Shown here: positions 1 through 8,113 of the stretch, piece by piece
How positions within the stretch are numbered: position 1 is the first letter of the stretch
Layout: every line of letters starts with the position of its first letter
DNA from: Nocardioides marmorisolisilvae
GTDB lineage: Bacteria > Actinomycetota > Actinomycetes > Propionibacteriales > Nocardioidaceae
Direction: 5' to 3'
NCBI RefSeq assembly: GCF_003725775.1
Contig: NZ_RJSG01000003.1
Location: forward strand, 46,186-110,185
Length of the DNA stretch: 64,000 bases
The notes under the pieces: model-generated
Told to the model about the DNA's origin: nothing
The model's input: only the letters and a program-made list of their open reading frames with translations
Database searches by the model: none
Made by a program: the position numbers and the translations under genes

Positions 1-579
1 GGCCGGATGCACACCGAGAGCGAGCGCCTCGCCCGCCTGGTGCAGCAGATCATCGAGCTCTCCCGGCTCCAGGGCGACGACCCGTTGGACGAGCCGGTCG
101 CCGTCGAGGTCGACGGGCTGATCAGCCGGGTGATCGACGAGAACCTGACCGACGCCGGCGCCAAGCAGATCTCCCTGGTCGCCAACGGCACCAAGGGCCT
201 CAGCCTCCTCGGCAACCGGGAGCAGGTCGCGGTCGCGATCGGCAACCTGGTCGCGAACGCGATCGCCTACTCCCCCGAGGGTTCCTCGGTGGTGGTGTCC
301 GCCAAGGAGGCCGACACCACCGTGGACCTGTCGGTGACCGACCAGGGCATCGGCATCCCCGCGAGCGAGATCGACCGGATCTTCGAGCGCTTCTACCGGG
401 TCGACCCGGCTCGCCACCGCTCCACCGGTGGCACCGGCCTCGGCCTGTCCATCGTCAAGCACGTGGCGGCTTCGCACGGCGGCGACGTACGGGTCTGGTC
501 CGTGGAGGGCCAGGGCTCGACGTTCACCCTCACCCTGCCGCGCAAGTCATCCATCCCCAGCCTGGAGGCAACACCATGA
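1..579 (+). CDS. senX3: SenX3-type sensor histidine kinase, C-terminal part (5' end outside window)
   Basis: Membrane histidine kinase of the phosphate-responsive SenX3-RegX3 system. The visible part begins within the dimerisation helices just after the expected phospho-acceptor His and holds the whole ATP-binding domain: N box NLVANAIAYSPEG, G1 box DQGIGIP, F box RIFERFYR and G2 box GGTGLGLSIV. The reading frame is open to base 1, so sensor and membrane segments lie to the left. Its TGA overlaps the next ATG by 4 bp (ATGA), giving translational coupling with the regulator. The name rests on the partner regX3 gene and the phosphate genes elsewhere in the window; as a fragment it is otherwise a generic HisKA/HATPase protein. 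Confidence 0.85.
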   Translation, partial: GRMHTESERLARLVQQIIELSRLQGDDPLDEPVAVEVDGLISRVIDENLTDAGAKQISLVANGTKGLSLLGNREQVAVAIGNLVANAIAYSPEGSSVVVSAKEADTTVDLSVTDQGIGIPASEIDRIFERFYRVDPARHRSTGGTGLGLSIVKHVAASHGGDVRVWSVEGQGSTFTLTLPRKSSIPSLEATP

Positions 580-1253
580 CCCGAGTCCTTGTGGTCGAGG
601 ACGAAGAGTCCTACAGCGACGCCCTGGCCTACATGCTCCGCAAGGAGGGCTTCGAGGTCGCGATCACCGCGACCGGACCCGACGCCCTCGCCGAGTTCGA
701 CCGTGCCGGCGCCGACGTCGTGCTGCTCGACCTGATGCTCCCGGGCCTGCCCGGCACCGAGGTGTGCCGCCAGATCCGGCAGACCTCCAACGTGCCGATC
801 ATCATGGTCAGCGCGAAGGACGACGAGGTCGACAAGGTGGTCGGCCTCGAGCTCGGCGCCGACGACTACGTCACCAAGCCCTACAGCCCGCGCGAGCTGG
901 TCGCCCGGATCCGCGCGGTGCTGCGCCGCGGCACCGAGCCCGACCTGGCGCCGATGACGCTGGAGGCCGGTCCGGTCCGGATGGACACCGAGCGCCACGT
1001 GGTCACCATCGACGGCGAAGACGTGCGGCTGCCGCTCAAGGAGTTCGAGCTCCTCGAGATGTTCCTGCGCAACCCGGGCCGGGTGCTGACCCGCGGTCAG
1101 CTCATCGACCGGGTCTGGGGTTCGGACTACGTCGGCGACACCAAGACCCTCGACGTCCACGTGAAGCGGCTGCGCGCGAAGATCGAGCCGAGCCCGGCCG
1201 AGCCGAAGTACCTGACGACGGTGCGCGGGCTCGGGTACAAGCTCGACCTCTGA
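576..1253 (+). CDS. regX3: Response regulator RegX3 (OmpR/PhoB family)
   Basis: DNA-binding response regulator of 225 aa partnered with the kinase just upstream; RegX3/PhoP-type regulators activate phosphate-starvation genes by binding GTTCACC repeats. The receiver domain (about 1-120) has the acidic pair VEDEE, the phospho-acceptor Asp in VVLLDLMLPG, the switch Ser in MVSAKDD and the Lys in VTKPYSPREL. The winged-helix domain (about 130-225) ends in the usual VRGLGYKLD. SD sequence GGAGG lies at 564-568, and the ATG overlaps the kinase stop. The PHO-box-like repeats before ppk1 (50045) and pstS (55328) in this window are plausible targets (inference). Confidence 0.92.
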   Translation: MTRVLVVEDEESYSDALAYMLRKEGFEVAITATGPDALAEFDRAGADVVLLDLMLPGLPGTEVCRQIRQTSNVPIIMVSAKDDEVDKVVGLELGADDYVTKPYSPRELVARIRAVLRRGTEPDLAPMTLEAGPVRMDTERHVVTIDGEDVRLPLKEFELLEMFLRNPGRVLTRGQLIDRVWGSDYVGDTKTLDVHVKRLRAKIEPSPAEPKYLTTVRGLGYKLDL

Positions 1254-1257
1254 GCAC

Positions 1258-1263
1258 TAGGGT
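1258..1263 (+). promoter_or_regulatory. -10 element TAGGGT, leaderless start of hydrolase gene
   Basis: TAGGGT ends 6 nt before the GTG at 1270. Transcription would begin at or next to the start codon, and no Shine-Dalgarno sequence is present. It lies 4 bp after the regX3 stop, so the hydrolase probably has its own transcript. Confidence 0.5.
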
Positions 1264-1269
1264 CGGGCC

Positions 1270-2553
1270 GTGGCCCGATCCTCCTTGCTGCACGACAGCC
1301 TCGGCGTCCCCGATCCGCTCCGCCGTGCCCGGATCCCGAAGGACCTCGGCTCGGTCACCACGATCGGCGAGGAGGCCGACCCGCGTCCGGTCGGCATGAG
1401 CGTCGACAACGTCGAGTCGATCTGGAAGGCCGTCGAGCACCTCTACCGCTCGGGCATCCACCCGGCGATCGCCCTCTGCGTACGCCGCGACGGCGAGGTC
1501 GTCCTGGACCGCGCGATCGGGCACGCGAGCGGCAACGGTCCGGCGGACGCCAAGGACGCCGCGAAGGTGCTGGCCACCCCGGACACGCCGTTCTGCATCT
1601 TCTCCGCCTCCAAGGGCACCACCGCGACGCTGATCCACCTGCTCGACGAGCGCGGCCTGCTGCACATCGGCGACCCGGTCGCGGAGTACCTGCCGGAGTT
1701 CGCCCGCAACGGCAAGGCCGGCATCACCATCGGCCACGTGCTCGCGCACCGTTCCGGCATCCCGAACGCGCCGAAGGAGGCGCTCAGTCTGGAGACGATC
1801 AACGACTGGGAGCTCCAGCGCGAGTACATGTACGACGCGAAGCCGATGTCGCGCGCCGGCAAGCGGCAGGCCTACCACGCGGTCTCCGGCGGCAGCCTGC
1901 TCGGCGAGGTCGTCCGCGAGATCACCGGGAAGTCGATCCGCGACGTGCTCGCCGCCGAGATCCTCGACCCGCTCGGGTTCCGCTGGATGAACTACGGCGT
2001 CGCACCCGAGGACGTCCCGCTGGTCGGCCAGAACTACCCGACCGGTCCGCCGCCGATGCCGCCGCTGAGCACCTTCCTGACCCGGGCGCTCGGCGTGCAC
2101 CCGGACGAGGCGACCCGGATGTCGAACGACCCGCGGTTCCTCACCGGCGTGCTGCCCGCGGCGAACGGGGTCAGCACCGCGAACGAGCTCGGCAGGTTCT
2201 ACGAGATGCTCCGTCAGGGCGGCCAGCTGGACGGCGTACGGGTGATGGAGGAACGGACCATCCGTCGCGCCCGGATCGAGCAGTCGCACCTCGAGGTCGA
2301 CCTGAGCCTGGGGCTGCCGATCGCCTTCTCCTACGGCTACATGCTCGGCGGCAAGGTGCTCAGCCTCTACGGCCCGAACACCACGCAGGCGTTCGGACAC
2401 CTGGGCTGGATCAACATCATGGGCTGGGCCGATCCGGAGCGCCGCCTCTCAGTCGGTTTGATCACCACCGGCAAGTCCGTGCTCTACCCCGAGCTGGTGC
2501 GGTTCTGGGAGGTCGGCAACCGGATCGGCAAGGAGGCCAAGCCGCTCGGGTAA
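1270..2553 (+). CDS. Serine hydrolase of the class C beta-lactamase / esterase EstB fold
   Basis: A 427-aa hydrolase of the beta-lactamase-related family (PF00144), most likely an esterase or peptidase rather than a resistance enzyme. Motif 1 is S-x-x-K in FSASKG, with the nucleophilic Ser and general-base Lys. Motif 2 is the Tyr in YHAVSGG. Motif 3 is HLG in FGHLGW near the C terminus, in place of KTG, which is typical of EstB-like esterases. There is no signal peptide, so it is probably cytosolic. The GTG start is supported by the TAGGGT box 6 nt upstream. The substrate cannot be told from sequence. Confidence 0.85.
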   Translation: MARSSLLHDSLGVPDPLRRARIPKDLGSVTTIGEEADPRPVGMSVDNVESIWKAVEHLYRSGIHPAIALCVRRDGEVVLDRAIGHASGNGPADAKDAAKVLATPDTPFCIFSASKGTTATLIHLLDERGLLHIGDPVAEYLPEFARNGKAGITIGHVLAHRSGIPNAPKEALSLETINDWELQREYMYDAKPMSRAGKRQAYHAVSGGSLLGEVVREITGKSIRDVLAAEILDPLGFRWMNYGVAPEDVPLVGQNYPTGPPPMPPLSTFLTRALGVHPDEATRMSNDPRFLTGVLPAANGVSTANELGRFYEMLRQGGQLDGVRVMEERTIRRARIEQSHLEVDLSLGLPIAFSYGYMLGGKVLSLYGPNTTQAFGHLGWINIMGWADPERRLSVGLITTGKSVLYPELVRFWEVGNRIGKEAKPLG

Positions 2554-2617
2554 CGGTTGCCCACAGATTGGGGCGGTCCCCTTTCGCGGGCCCCGTTCAT
2601 CGTTCAGGCTGCTGGGC

Positions 2618-3178
2618 ATGCGGATCCTCGGACTCCCGACCGTGCGAACGGCTGCGGTCGCTGCGGCCGTGCTCGCGCTCGTCGTGGTCGCCTCACCTGC
2701 ATCGGCGGACAGCATCACCACCCGCAGCGGGCAGACGCTGAGCATCACCGTCGGCGCTTCCGGACTCGACCAACCCCAGCTCGTCACGCACGGAACCGCG
2801 CGGATCAGCTCCGGCCCCACCACGATCAGGTCGGTGGTGATCCGGATCGACCAGGGCGACCCGATCGCGGTCGAGCCGGACGCACAGGGCCACTTCACGA
2901 AGGGGGTGGTGCTGGCCTTCGACCTGACCAGCGTCCAGGTCGAGGCGATCGCCACCGCGAGCGACGGCAGCACCGTGAACGCGATCGTGGCGCTCGCCTC
3001 CGACGGCACCGTCACCAGGCCCGCCAGTCCGGACAAGAGCACCGGGAAGCGGACGCTGGCTCCCACCGGCCTCGACGACCCGCCCGTCCTCGGGCCCCTG
3101 GGTCTGCTGCTGGTGCTCACCGGCGTCGCGCTGGTCCAGTGGAGCCGACGCGACGAGGATCCCGATCAGGCGGCTTGA
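2618..3178 (+). CDS. Secreted protein with LAPTG cell-wall sorting signal
   Basis: A 186-aa uncharacterised exported protein. Residues 1-30 are a signal peptide (basic start, hydrophobic core, cleavage expected after ASPASA). A beta-rich middle region of about 115 residues has no recognised motif. The C terminus is a complete sortase signal: LAPTG at 147-151, a hydrophobic stretch VLGPLGLLLVLTGVALVQW, then RRDED. LAxTG is the motif attributed to class E sortases of high-G+C Gram-positives, so covalent attachment to peptidoglycan is inferred. No sortase gene lies in the window. The gap to the sirtuin gene is 20 bp. Confidence 0.75.
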   Translation: MRILGLPTVRTAAVAAAVLALVVVASPASADSITTRSGQTLSITVGASGLDQPQLVTHGTARISSGPTTIRSVVIRIDQGDPIAVEPDAQGHFTKGVVLAFDLTSVQVEAIATASDGSTVNAIVALASDGTVTRPASPDKSTGKRTLAPTGLDDPPVLGPLGLLLVLTGVALVQWSRRDEDPDQAA

Positions 3179-3186
3179 CCGGCCCG

Positions 3187-3192
3187 GATACT
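3187..3192 (+). promoter_or_regulatory. -10 element GATACT, leaderless start of sirtuin gene
   Basis: GATACT ends 6 nt before the GTG at 3199, the same layout as several other genes here. It supports the internal GTG as the true start although the frame stays open far upstream. Confidence 0.45.
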
Positions 3193-3198
3193 GGGTCC

Positions 3199-4020
3199 GT
3201 GAACATCGACGAGGTCCTGGGCGACCTGCGGTGGACGGTGCTGACCGGCGCCGGCGTCTCCACCGACTCGGGGATCCCGGACTACCGCGGACCGAACGCG
3301 GTCCCGCGCACGCCGATGACCGGCCAGCAGTTCCGCTCCGGCCTGCTGGCCCGCCAGCGTTACTGGGCGCGCGCCTACCTCGGCTGGACCGCGATGGGCA
3401 CCGCACGGCCGAACGCCACCCACCGGTTGCTCGCCGAGCTCGAGACGGCTGGCCGGGTCGACGCGGTGATCACCCAGAACGTCGACGGCCTGCACACCGC
3501 GGCCGGTCAGCGCCGCGTCGTCGACCTGCACGGCCGGGTCGACCGGGTGATCTGCCTGGGCTGCCGGACCACGTCGGGTCGGGCAGTTCTGCAGGACCGG
3601 CTCCGCGACCTGAATCCCGACTTCGACGCCACCGATCTCCAGGTGCTGCCGGACGGCGACGTCGCGTTCGAGTCCACTGCCGACTTCGTGCTCGCCGACT
3701 GCGTCGATTGCGGCGGGGAGCTCAAGCCGGACGTCGTCTTCTTCGGCGAGAACGTGCCCGAGGAGCGGGTGCTGGAGTGCAAGCAGCTGGTCGACGAGGC
3801 CGAGGCGCTGGTCGTCCTGGGATCGTCGTTGCACGTCTTCTCAGGGCGACGGTTCGTGAAGCAGGCGCACCAGCGCGGGATCCCGATCGTGATCGTGAAC
3901 CGGGGCATCACCCGGTCCGACGACCTGGCGACGCTCAAGCTCGACGCGGGCTGTGCCGAGACCTTGCGCGACTACGTCCGGATCACTCAGCCGGCACCCG
4001 AGGACCTGGCATCGGCATAG
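3199..4020 (+). CDS. NAD-dependent protein deacetylase, sirtuin (Sir2) family
   Basis: A 273-aa sirtuin that would remove acetyl or acyl groups from lysines using NAD+, releasing nicotinamide and O-acyl-ADP-ribose. Visible hallmarks: the NAD loop GAGVSTDSGIPDYRG (about 16-30), TQNVDGLH, the catalytic His in VDLHGRVD, two zinc Cys pairs (CLGC and CVDC), VFFGENVP and the NAD-binding GSSLHVFSG. All active-site elements are present. The upstream part of the open frame, before 3199, overlaps the sorting-signal gene and is not coding in this frame. It is a single gene whose target proteins are unknown. Confidence 0.93.
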   Translation: MNIDEVLGDLRWTVLTGAGVSTDSGIPDYRGPNAVPRTPMTGQQFRSGLLARQRYWARAYLGWTAMGTARPNATHRLLAELETAGRVDAVITQNVDGLHTAAGQRRVVDLHGRVDRVICLGCRTTSGRAVLQDRLRDLNPDFDATDLQVLPDGDVAFESTADFVLADCVDCGGELKPDVVFFGENVPEERVLECKQLVDEAEALVVLGSSLHVFSGRRFVKQAHQRGIPIVIVNRGITRSDDLATLKLDAGCAETLRDYVRITQPAPEDLASA

Positions 4021-4300
4021 AGCCGTCCTGCAACCGCTCCTCGGTCGGCTGGGGCGCAGCCCGCAGCCGGTGGCGGTGCGGAGTTGCCGCGAACACCCGG
4101 ACAGCGTTGATGTTCTCGATGCGCACGACGCTGTGCTCGGTCTCCGAGTTCTCCAGCACGAGGCCCACGCCGTCGTTGGCGACGACCCGGCCGCCCAACC
4201 ACTGACCCTCGATCAGGACCTCGACGTCGTGGCCCGCGTCCAGGGCGCGTCCCAAGGCGGTCCCGATGGTGTACTGCATCGACGTGCTGTACGTGCTCAT
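3983..4300 (-). CDS. Small beta-rich protein, paralogue B of a tandem pair
   Basis: A 105-aa protein of unknown function. Its core (about 9-70) reads TIGTALGRALDAG, then EVLIEGQWLGGRV, NDGVGLVLEN and VVRIENINAVRV. It aligns along its length with the protein at 4392-4667 and shares EGxWLGGR, the Asp-Gly turn and the VVRxExxxxVR end. Alternating short strands around a WLGGRV turn look like a small Sm/SH3-type barrel (inference from pattern only). The C-terminal 35 residues are Pro/Arg-rich and not shared. ATG at 4300 follows GGGGGC. The 3' end runs 38 bp into the convergent sirtuin gene. Confidence 0.7.
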   Translation of the reverse strand: MSTYSTSMQYTIGTALGRALDAGHDVEVLIEGQWLGGRVVANDGVGLVLENSETEHSVVRIENINAVRVFAATPHRHRLRAAPQPTEERLQDGSMPMPGPRVPAE

Positions 4301-4391
4301 CCGGCCCCCGCCCCTGGTGCGTGCGTGGTGCACGCCGTCGGACAAGTGTGCCGGACCCGGGAGCGTTTTGTCCGATAAGCCGCCCTCTGGG

Positions 4392-4667
4392 CTAGGCCAC
4401 GTCCTCGATGCCCAGCGGGTCCGAGTGCCGCCCACTGACCGCCGGCGCCGTCGCGAACGCACGGATGCGGACCACCGAGACCTGCTCGAGGCGGACCACG
4501 TAGCGCTCGAAGTCCCCGCCGTCGATAGCCACGCCCATGCCGTCCAGGGCCGAGATCCGGCCTCCCAGCCAGACCCCCTCGACCAGCAGGTCGACCTCCT
4601 GGCCCTGGTCCCACGCTCGCGCGAGCGCCGACCCCACGGTCACCTGCGCCGACGATCCTGAACTCAT
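4392..4667 (-). CDS. Small beta-rich protein, paralogue A of a tandem pair
   Basis: A 91-aa protein of unknown function and the upstream member of the pair. Its core reads TVGSALARAWDQG, DLLVEGVWLGGRI, LDGMGVAIDGG and YVVRLEQVSVVRI, roughly half identical to paralogue B. The ATG at 4667 is preferred because AAGGGG lies 6 nt upstream; a GTG at 4694 is possible. Both genes are on the minus strand with 91 bp between them, so one transcript is likely. Neither carries membrane segments or Cys clusters. I do not recognise the family. Confidence 0.7.
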   Translation of the reverse strand: MSSGSSAQVTVGSALARAWDQGQEVDLLVEGVWLGGRISALDGMGVAIDGGDFERYVVRLEQVSVVRIRAFATAPAVSGRHSDPLGIEDVA

Positions 4668-4754
4668 CAGGCACCCCTTCTTCGCCGTGCGCACGCACGA
4701 CCCCCTTGTGTCCAGTATGCCTGAATTGCCGGATCTTGGGGAGGGGTTGGCCCG

Positions 4755-5684
4755 CTACTCCTGGGCCGCCACCGGCACCCGGGGTTTCCGCCGGGTCACC
4801 AGGACGCCGACGATGCAGAGCGCCCCGCCGACGAACGCCAGGGCCGGGGGCACCTCGTCGAGCAGCAGCCAGGCCATCACCGCGGCGATGGCCGGTACCA
4901 GGAACGTGGTCAGGGCCTGCTTGCCGGCATCGGTGTAGCGGAGCGCGAAGGCCCAGGTGCTGAAAGCCAGCGCCGTCGGGAACAGTCCGAGGTAGGTGAT
5001 CAGCAGCAGGTTCTTGCCGGACCCGTGCTGGACCACGTCGACCAGGTCGCCGGCCCACGGCAGGCAGACCACGACCCCGATCCAGCAGGCGTAGGTGGTC
5101 ACCTCGAGGCCGGAGAGGCGGCGGAGCAGCACCTTCTGGCAGACCACACCGATCGCGTACGTCGCCGCGGCGAGCAGCGAGAGCAGCACGCCGTCGAGGT
5201 CCGATCCCCCGTCGCCGCGCATCGCGCTGCCGATCACGACGACGCCGCCGAAGGCGATCGCCATGCCGAGCAGCAGGTAGCCGGTGAGCTTCTCGCCGAG
5301 GAACAGCGCCGCCAGCAGCGCGATCAGGATCGGTCCGACCTGGACCACCATCGCCGCGGTCGCGGCATCGATCTTCTGCTCGCTCGCGTTCAGCGCCAGG
5401 TTGTAGATCCCGAACCAGGCGATGCCGCAGCCCAGGAGCAGCAGCACCTCGTTGCGGGTGAACCGGGTCCGGGGCGCGCGGGCCAGCAGCAGGGACAGCG
5501 CGACAGCCGCGATCAGCAATCGACCCAGCGACAGCGCCCCCGCGGTGACGTCGTGGCCGAGGTGCCGGATGGCGACGAAGGCCGAGGCCCACAGCAGCAG
5601 GGTCACCCCGATCGCGGCCACCGGCTGCCAGGCCGGCGGCGTACCGGTCGCAGTGGGTTCGGCGGTGCGCGGCGTCGTGGTCAC
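4755..5684 (-). CDS. EamA/DMT-family membrane transporter
   Basis: A 309-aa permease with ten predicted membrane helices in two EamA halves, for example LLLWASAFVAIRHLG in helix 1 of the first repeat and a matching ALAFSTWAFALRYTDAG in the second. Members of this drug/metabolite family usually export amino acids or other small metabolites; the substrate is not predictable here. The GTG start at 5684 is set by a TAGATT box 7 nt upstream (leaderless). It is monocistronic, convergent with nothing and 87 bp from the small-protein pair. Confidence 0.88.
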   Translation of the reverse strand: MTTTPRTAEPTATGTPPAWQPVAAIGVTLLLWASAFVAIRHLGHDVTAGALSLGRLLIAAVALSLLLARAPRTRFTRNEVLLLLGCGIAWFGIYNLALNASEQKIDAATAAMVVQVGPILIALLAALFLGEKLTGYLLLGMAIAFGGVVVIGSAMRGDGGSDLDGVLLSLLAAATYAIGVVCQKVLLRRLSGLEVTTYACWIGVVVCLPWAGDLVDVVQHGSGKNLLLITYLGLFPTALAFSTWAFALRYTDAGKQALTTFLVPAIAAVMAWLLLDEVPPALAFVGGALCIVGVLVTRRKPRVPVAAQE

Positions 5685-5691
5685 ACGGCCG

Positions 5692-5697
5692 AATCTA
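5692..5697 (-). promoter_or_regulatory. -10 element TAGATT, leaderless start of EamA gene
   Basis: On the minus strand TAGATT ends 7 nt before the GTG at 5684; no SD sequence is visible. Confidence 0.5.
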
Positions 5698-5758
5698 GGT
5701 GAGCGAGGAGCCCGGCGGCACGCGGATTTCGGCCGTCGTGCGTTGATATCCGGACGAC

Positions 5759-6256
5759 TCAGTCAGCGGCCTGGCCGGCTTCGAGCCAGCCCCGGAACGC
5801 CTCGAGGTTCGCGGTCGACTCCCCGTTGGCGATCCGCCACTCCCACTCCTTGCGGATCGAGGAGGCGAAGCCGAGCTCGAGCAGCACGTTGAACGACTCG
5901 TCGGCATAGCTGAGCACCGAGCCGAGGAGGCGGTCGACCTCGTCGGGGCTGACCACGCTCAACGGCAGCCGGGCGTCGAGGAAGATGTCGCCGACCGCGT
6001 CCAACGCGAACGCCATCCCGAACAGCTTCATGTTCCGCTCGAGCATCCAGCGGTAGACGGCCTCGAAGTTCTCGTCCGGCTTGCGGCAGACGAACGCGTG
6101 CACGCTGAGCGCGTGCGCCCCGACCTCGAGCCGCACCGGCGTCTTGAGCTTGCGCTCGCCCGGAAGCACGACGTCGAAGACCCCGGGGCTCGGCTCCTCG
6201 TGCTCGAGCTCGCCGTCGGTGAGGACCTGCCGGATGACGGCGGCGGCGTCGGTCAT
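5759..6256 (-). CDS. YbjN domain-containing protein
   Basis: A 165-aa soluble protein of the YbjN (PF10722) fold, related to type III secretion chaperones in shape. The family signature is seen in [20 protein letters not shown], followed by [18 protein letters not shown] and a C-terminal helical part. The exact role is unknown. It sits directly after mshA with a 4-bp ATGA overlap, so it is translated from the same mRNA. An mshA-ybjN pair next to senX3-regX3 is also known from mycobacteria, and here that linkage is kept within 6 kb. Confidence 0.88.
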   Translation of the reverse strand: MTDAAAVIRQVLTDGELEHEEPSPGVFDVVLPGERKLKTPVRLEVGAHALSVHAFVCRKPDENFEAVYRWMLERNMKLFGMAFALDAVGDIFLDARLPLSVVSPDEVDRLLGSVLSYADESFNVLLELGFASSIRKEWEWRIANGESTANLEAFRGWLEAGQAAD

Positions 6257-7563
6257 CGGACCTCGACGCCCATCCGCGCGACCGCGCGCTGGTAGACCGC
6301 GAGGGTCTCGTCGGCGGTGCGCTCCCAGCTGAACCCGGCCGCCTGGCCGACGGCGCCGACCGAGAGCGCGGCGCGCAGGTCCGGGGACGCGATCACCGAG
6401 GCGAACACCCGGGCGTAGTCGGCCGGGTCGTGGCCCTCGATCAGGAAGCCGGACCGGCCGTCGTCGACCGCGGTGGTCAGGCCACCGACGGCAGCGGCGA
6501 CGACCGGGGTGCCGACCGCCTGGGCCTCCACGGCGACCAGCCCGAAGCTCTCGTTGTACGACGGCACGCAGACCAGCGTCGCCGCGGCGTACCAGTCGAC
6601 GAGCTCGTCGCGACGCACCGGCGGCACGAAGCGGACGATGTCGGCGATGCCGAGCGAGGCGGCGAGGTCGACGAGCGCTGTGGGGTGCTCCAGCCCGCTG
6701 CCCGACGGGCCGCCGACCACGGCGACCACCAGGCGCTCGCGCAGTCCGGGCTCGCGCTGCAGCAGCTCGGCGGCCGCACGGAGCAGGACGTCGGGGGCCT
6801 TCAGCGGCTGGATCCGGCCGACGAAGGCGAGCACGGCGGCGTCCTGGCGCAGCCCGAGCCGGGCACGGGCCGCCGCCATCGACGTCGGGCGGAACTTGTC
6901 CAGGTCGACGCCGGGGTGGACCACCTCGACCCGCTCGGGGTCCGCGCCGTAGCTGGTGACCAGGTCGGCGGCCTCCGCCGCGGTGTTGGCGATCAGCATG
7001 TCGGCGGCCGCGACGACCTGCTCCTCACCGATGACGCGGGCCTGCGGCTCCGGGGTGTCGCCCTCCGCCAGCAGACCGTTCTTCACCTTGGCCATGGTGT
7101 GCATCGAGTGCACCAGCGGCACGCCCCAGCGGTCGCGGGCGAGCGCGCCGACCTGGCCGGAGAGCCAGTAGTGGCTGTGCACCACGTCGTAGTGGCCGAG
7201 GTCGAACTGCGCCTCGGCGCGCAGCACCTCCCGGGCGAAGACGCAGAGCTGGCCGGGGAGCTCGTCCTTGGCCAGGCCCTCGAACGGTCCGGCCACGATG
7301 TGCCGCACGTTCACGCCCGGCTCGACCGGGACCAGCGGCGGCAGCTGCGAGTCGGTCGCGCGGGTGAAGATGTCGACCTCGATGCCGCGGGCCGCCAGGC
7401 GGCGGGCCACCTCGGTGACGTAGACGTTCATGCCTCCGGCGTCACCGGTGCCCGGCTGGTCCAGCGGCGAGGTGTGCAGGCTGATCATCGCGAGTCGGCG
7501 CAGCGGCCCACGCCCGGACACCAGGTCCGCGACGGGAGCAGCACCGAGCACGAGATCGGTCAT
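6253..7563 (-). CDS. mshA: MshA, D-inositol-3-phosphate N-acetylglucosaminyltransferase (mycothiol step 1)
   Basis: A 436-aa GT4-family glycosyltransferase that joins UDP-GlcNAc to 1L-myo-inositol 1-phosphate, the first committed step of mycothiol synthesis. Visible: the N-terminal DAGGMNVYV loop, [21 protein letters not shown] at the start of the second Rossmann domain, [12 protein letters not shown], and the nucleotide-sugar motif [19 protein letters not shown] with the catalytic Glu. The ATG at 7563 has a perfect SD, GGAGGTG. mshD, the last enzyme of the pathway, is at 47959 in this window. Confidence 0.95.
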   Translation of the reverse strand: MTDLVLGAAPVADLVSGRGPLRRLAMISLHTSPLDQPGTGDAGGMNVYVTEVARRLAARGIEVDIFTRATDSQLPPLVPVEPGVNVRHIVAGPFEGLAKDELPGQLCVFAREVLRAEAQFDLGHYDVVHSHYWLSGQVGALARDRWGVPLVHSMHTMAKVKNGLLAEGDTPEPQARVIGEEQVVAAADMLIANTAAEAADLVTSYGADPERVEVVHPGVDLDKFRPTSMAAARARLGLRQDAAVLAFVGRIQPLKAPDVLLRAAAELLQREPGLRERLVVAVVGGPSGSGLEHPTALVDLAASLGIADIVRFVPPVRRDELVDWYAAATLVCVPSYNESFGLVAVEAQAVGTPVVAAAVGGLTTAVDDGRSGFLIEGHDPADYARVFASVIASPDLRAALSVGAVGQAAGFSWERTADETLAVYQRAVARMGVEVR

Positions 7564-7659
7564 CGGTTCACCTCCGCCAGCCACAACGCCAATCACAACC
7601 GCCTGCGATTCTCTCCCATTCCCGGGAGGATGCGGCCAGCGGGCGAGGCGGTGAAACGG

Positions 7660-8064
7660 TCAGCGGTGGGTCGGGCGGTACCCGTGCGCCCCGTGCACCT
7701 GGGTCGCGGCGCGCCCGCTCAGCACGGCGATGACCAGCACGAGGAGCCCGGCGAGCACCCAGCTGGCCGCATTGGCGCGCCAGCCGCTCCCGGCGTCGTG
7801 GATCGCCTGGTCGACCACCTGCCAGATCGAGATCCCGAGCGCCGGGACCGCGACCGAGACCAGCAGCCGCAGCCAGACCGGCGCCGCCAGCGCCACGCCG
7901 TAGCCGAGCAGCACCAGCGCCCAGACCGCGATCGTGTAGCCGGCGACGGCCAGCAGGCGGTGCCACTCCGGTTCCTGACCGGTGATGAAGGACAGGCCGC
8001 CACCGGCGGCGAGAAGGACCCCTCCCAGGGCTCCGAGGACAGCAGCTCCGAGTCGCGTGCTCAT
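7660..8064 (-). CDS. Small four-helix membrane protein, uncharacterised
   Basis: A 134-aa protein with about four hydrophobic helices: LGAAVLGALGGVLLAAGG, LLAVAGYTIAVWALVLLGYGVAL, WLRLLVSVAVPALGISIW and WVLAGLLVLVIAVL. It ends in a His-rich tail. I do not recognise the family. The ATG at 8064 is divergent from the SDR gene (TTG at 8114), leaving 49 bp for both promoters. The frame stays open beyond the start, but the upstream part lacks hydrophobic pattern and overlaps the SDR gene. Confidence 0.6.
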   Translation of the reverse strand: MSTRLGAAVLGALGGVLLAAGGGLSFITGQEPEWHRLLAVAGYTIAVWALVLLGYGVALAAPVWLRLLVSVAVPALGISIWQVVDQAIHDAGSGWRANAASWVLAGLLVLVIAVLSGRAATQVHGAHGYRPTHR

Positions 8065-8113
8065 GCCAAGATAATTGCTCCGCCGTACCCCGTTCCAAAC
8101 CAGGAGAAACGCG

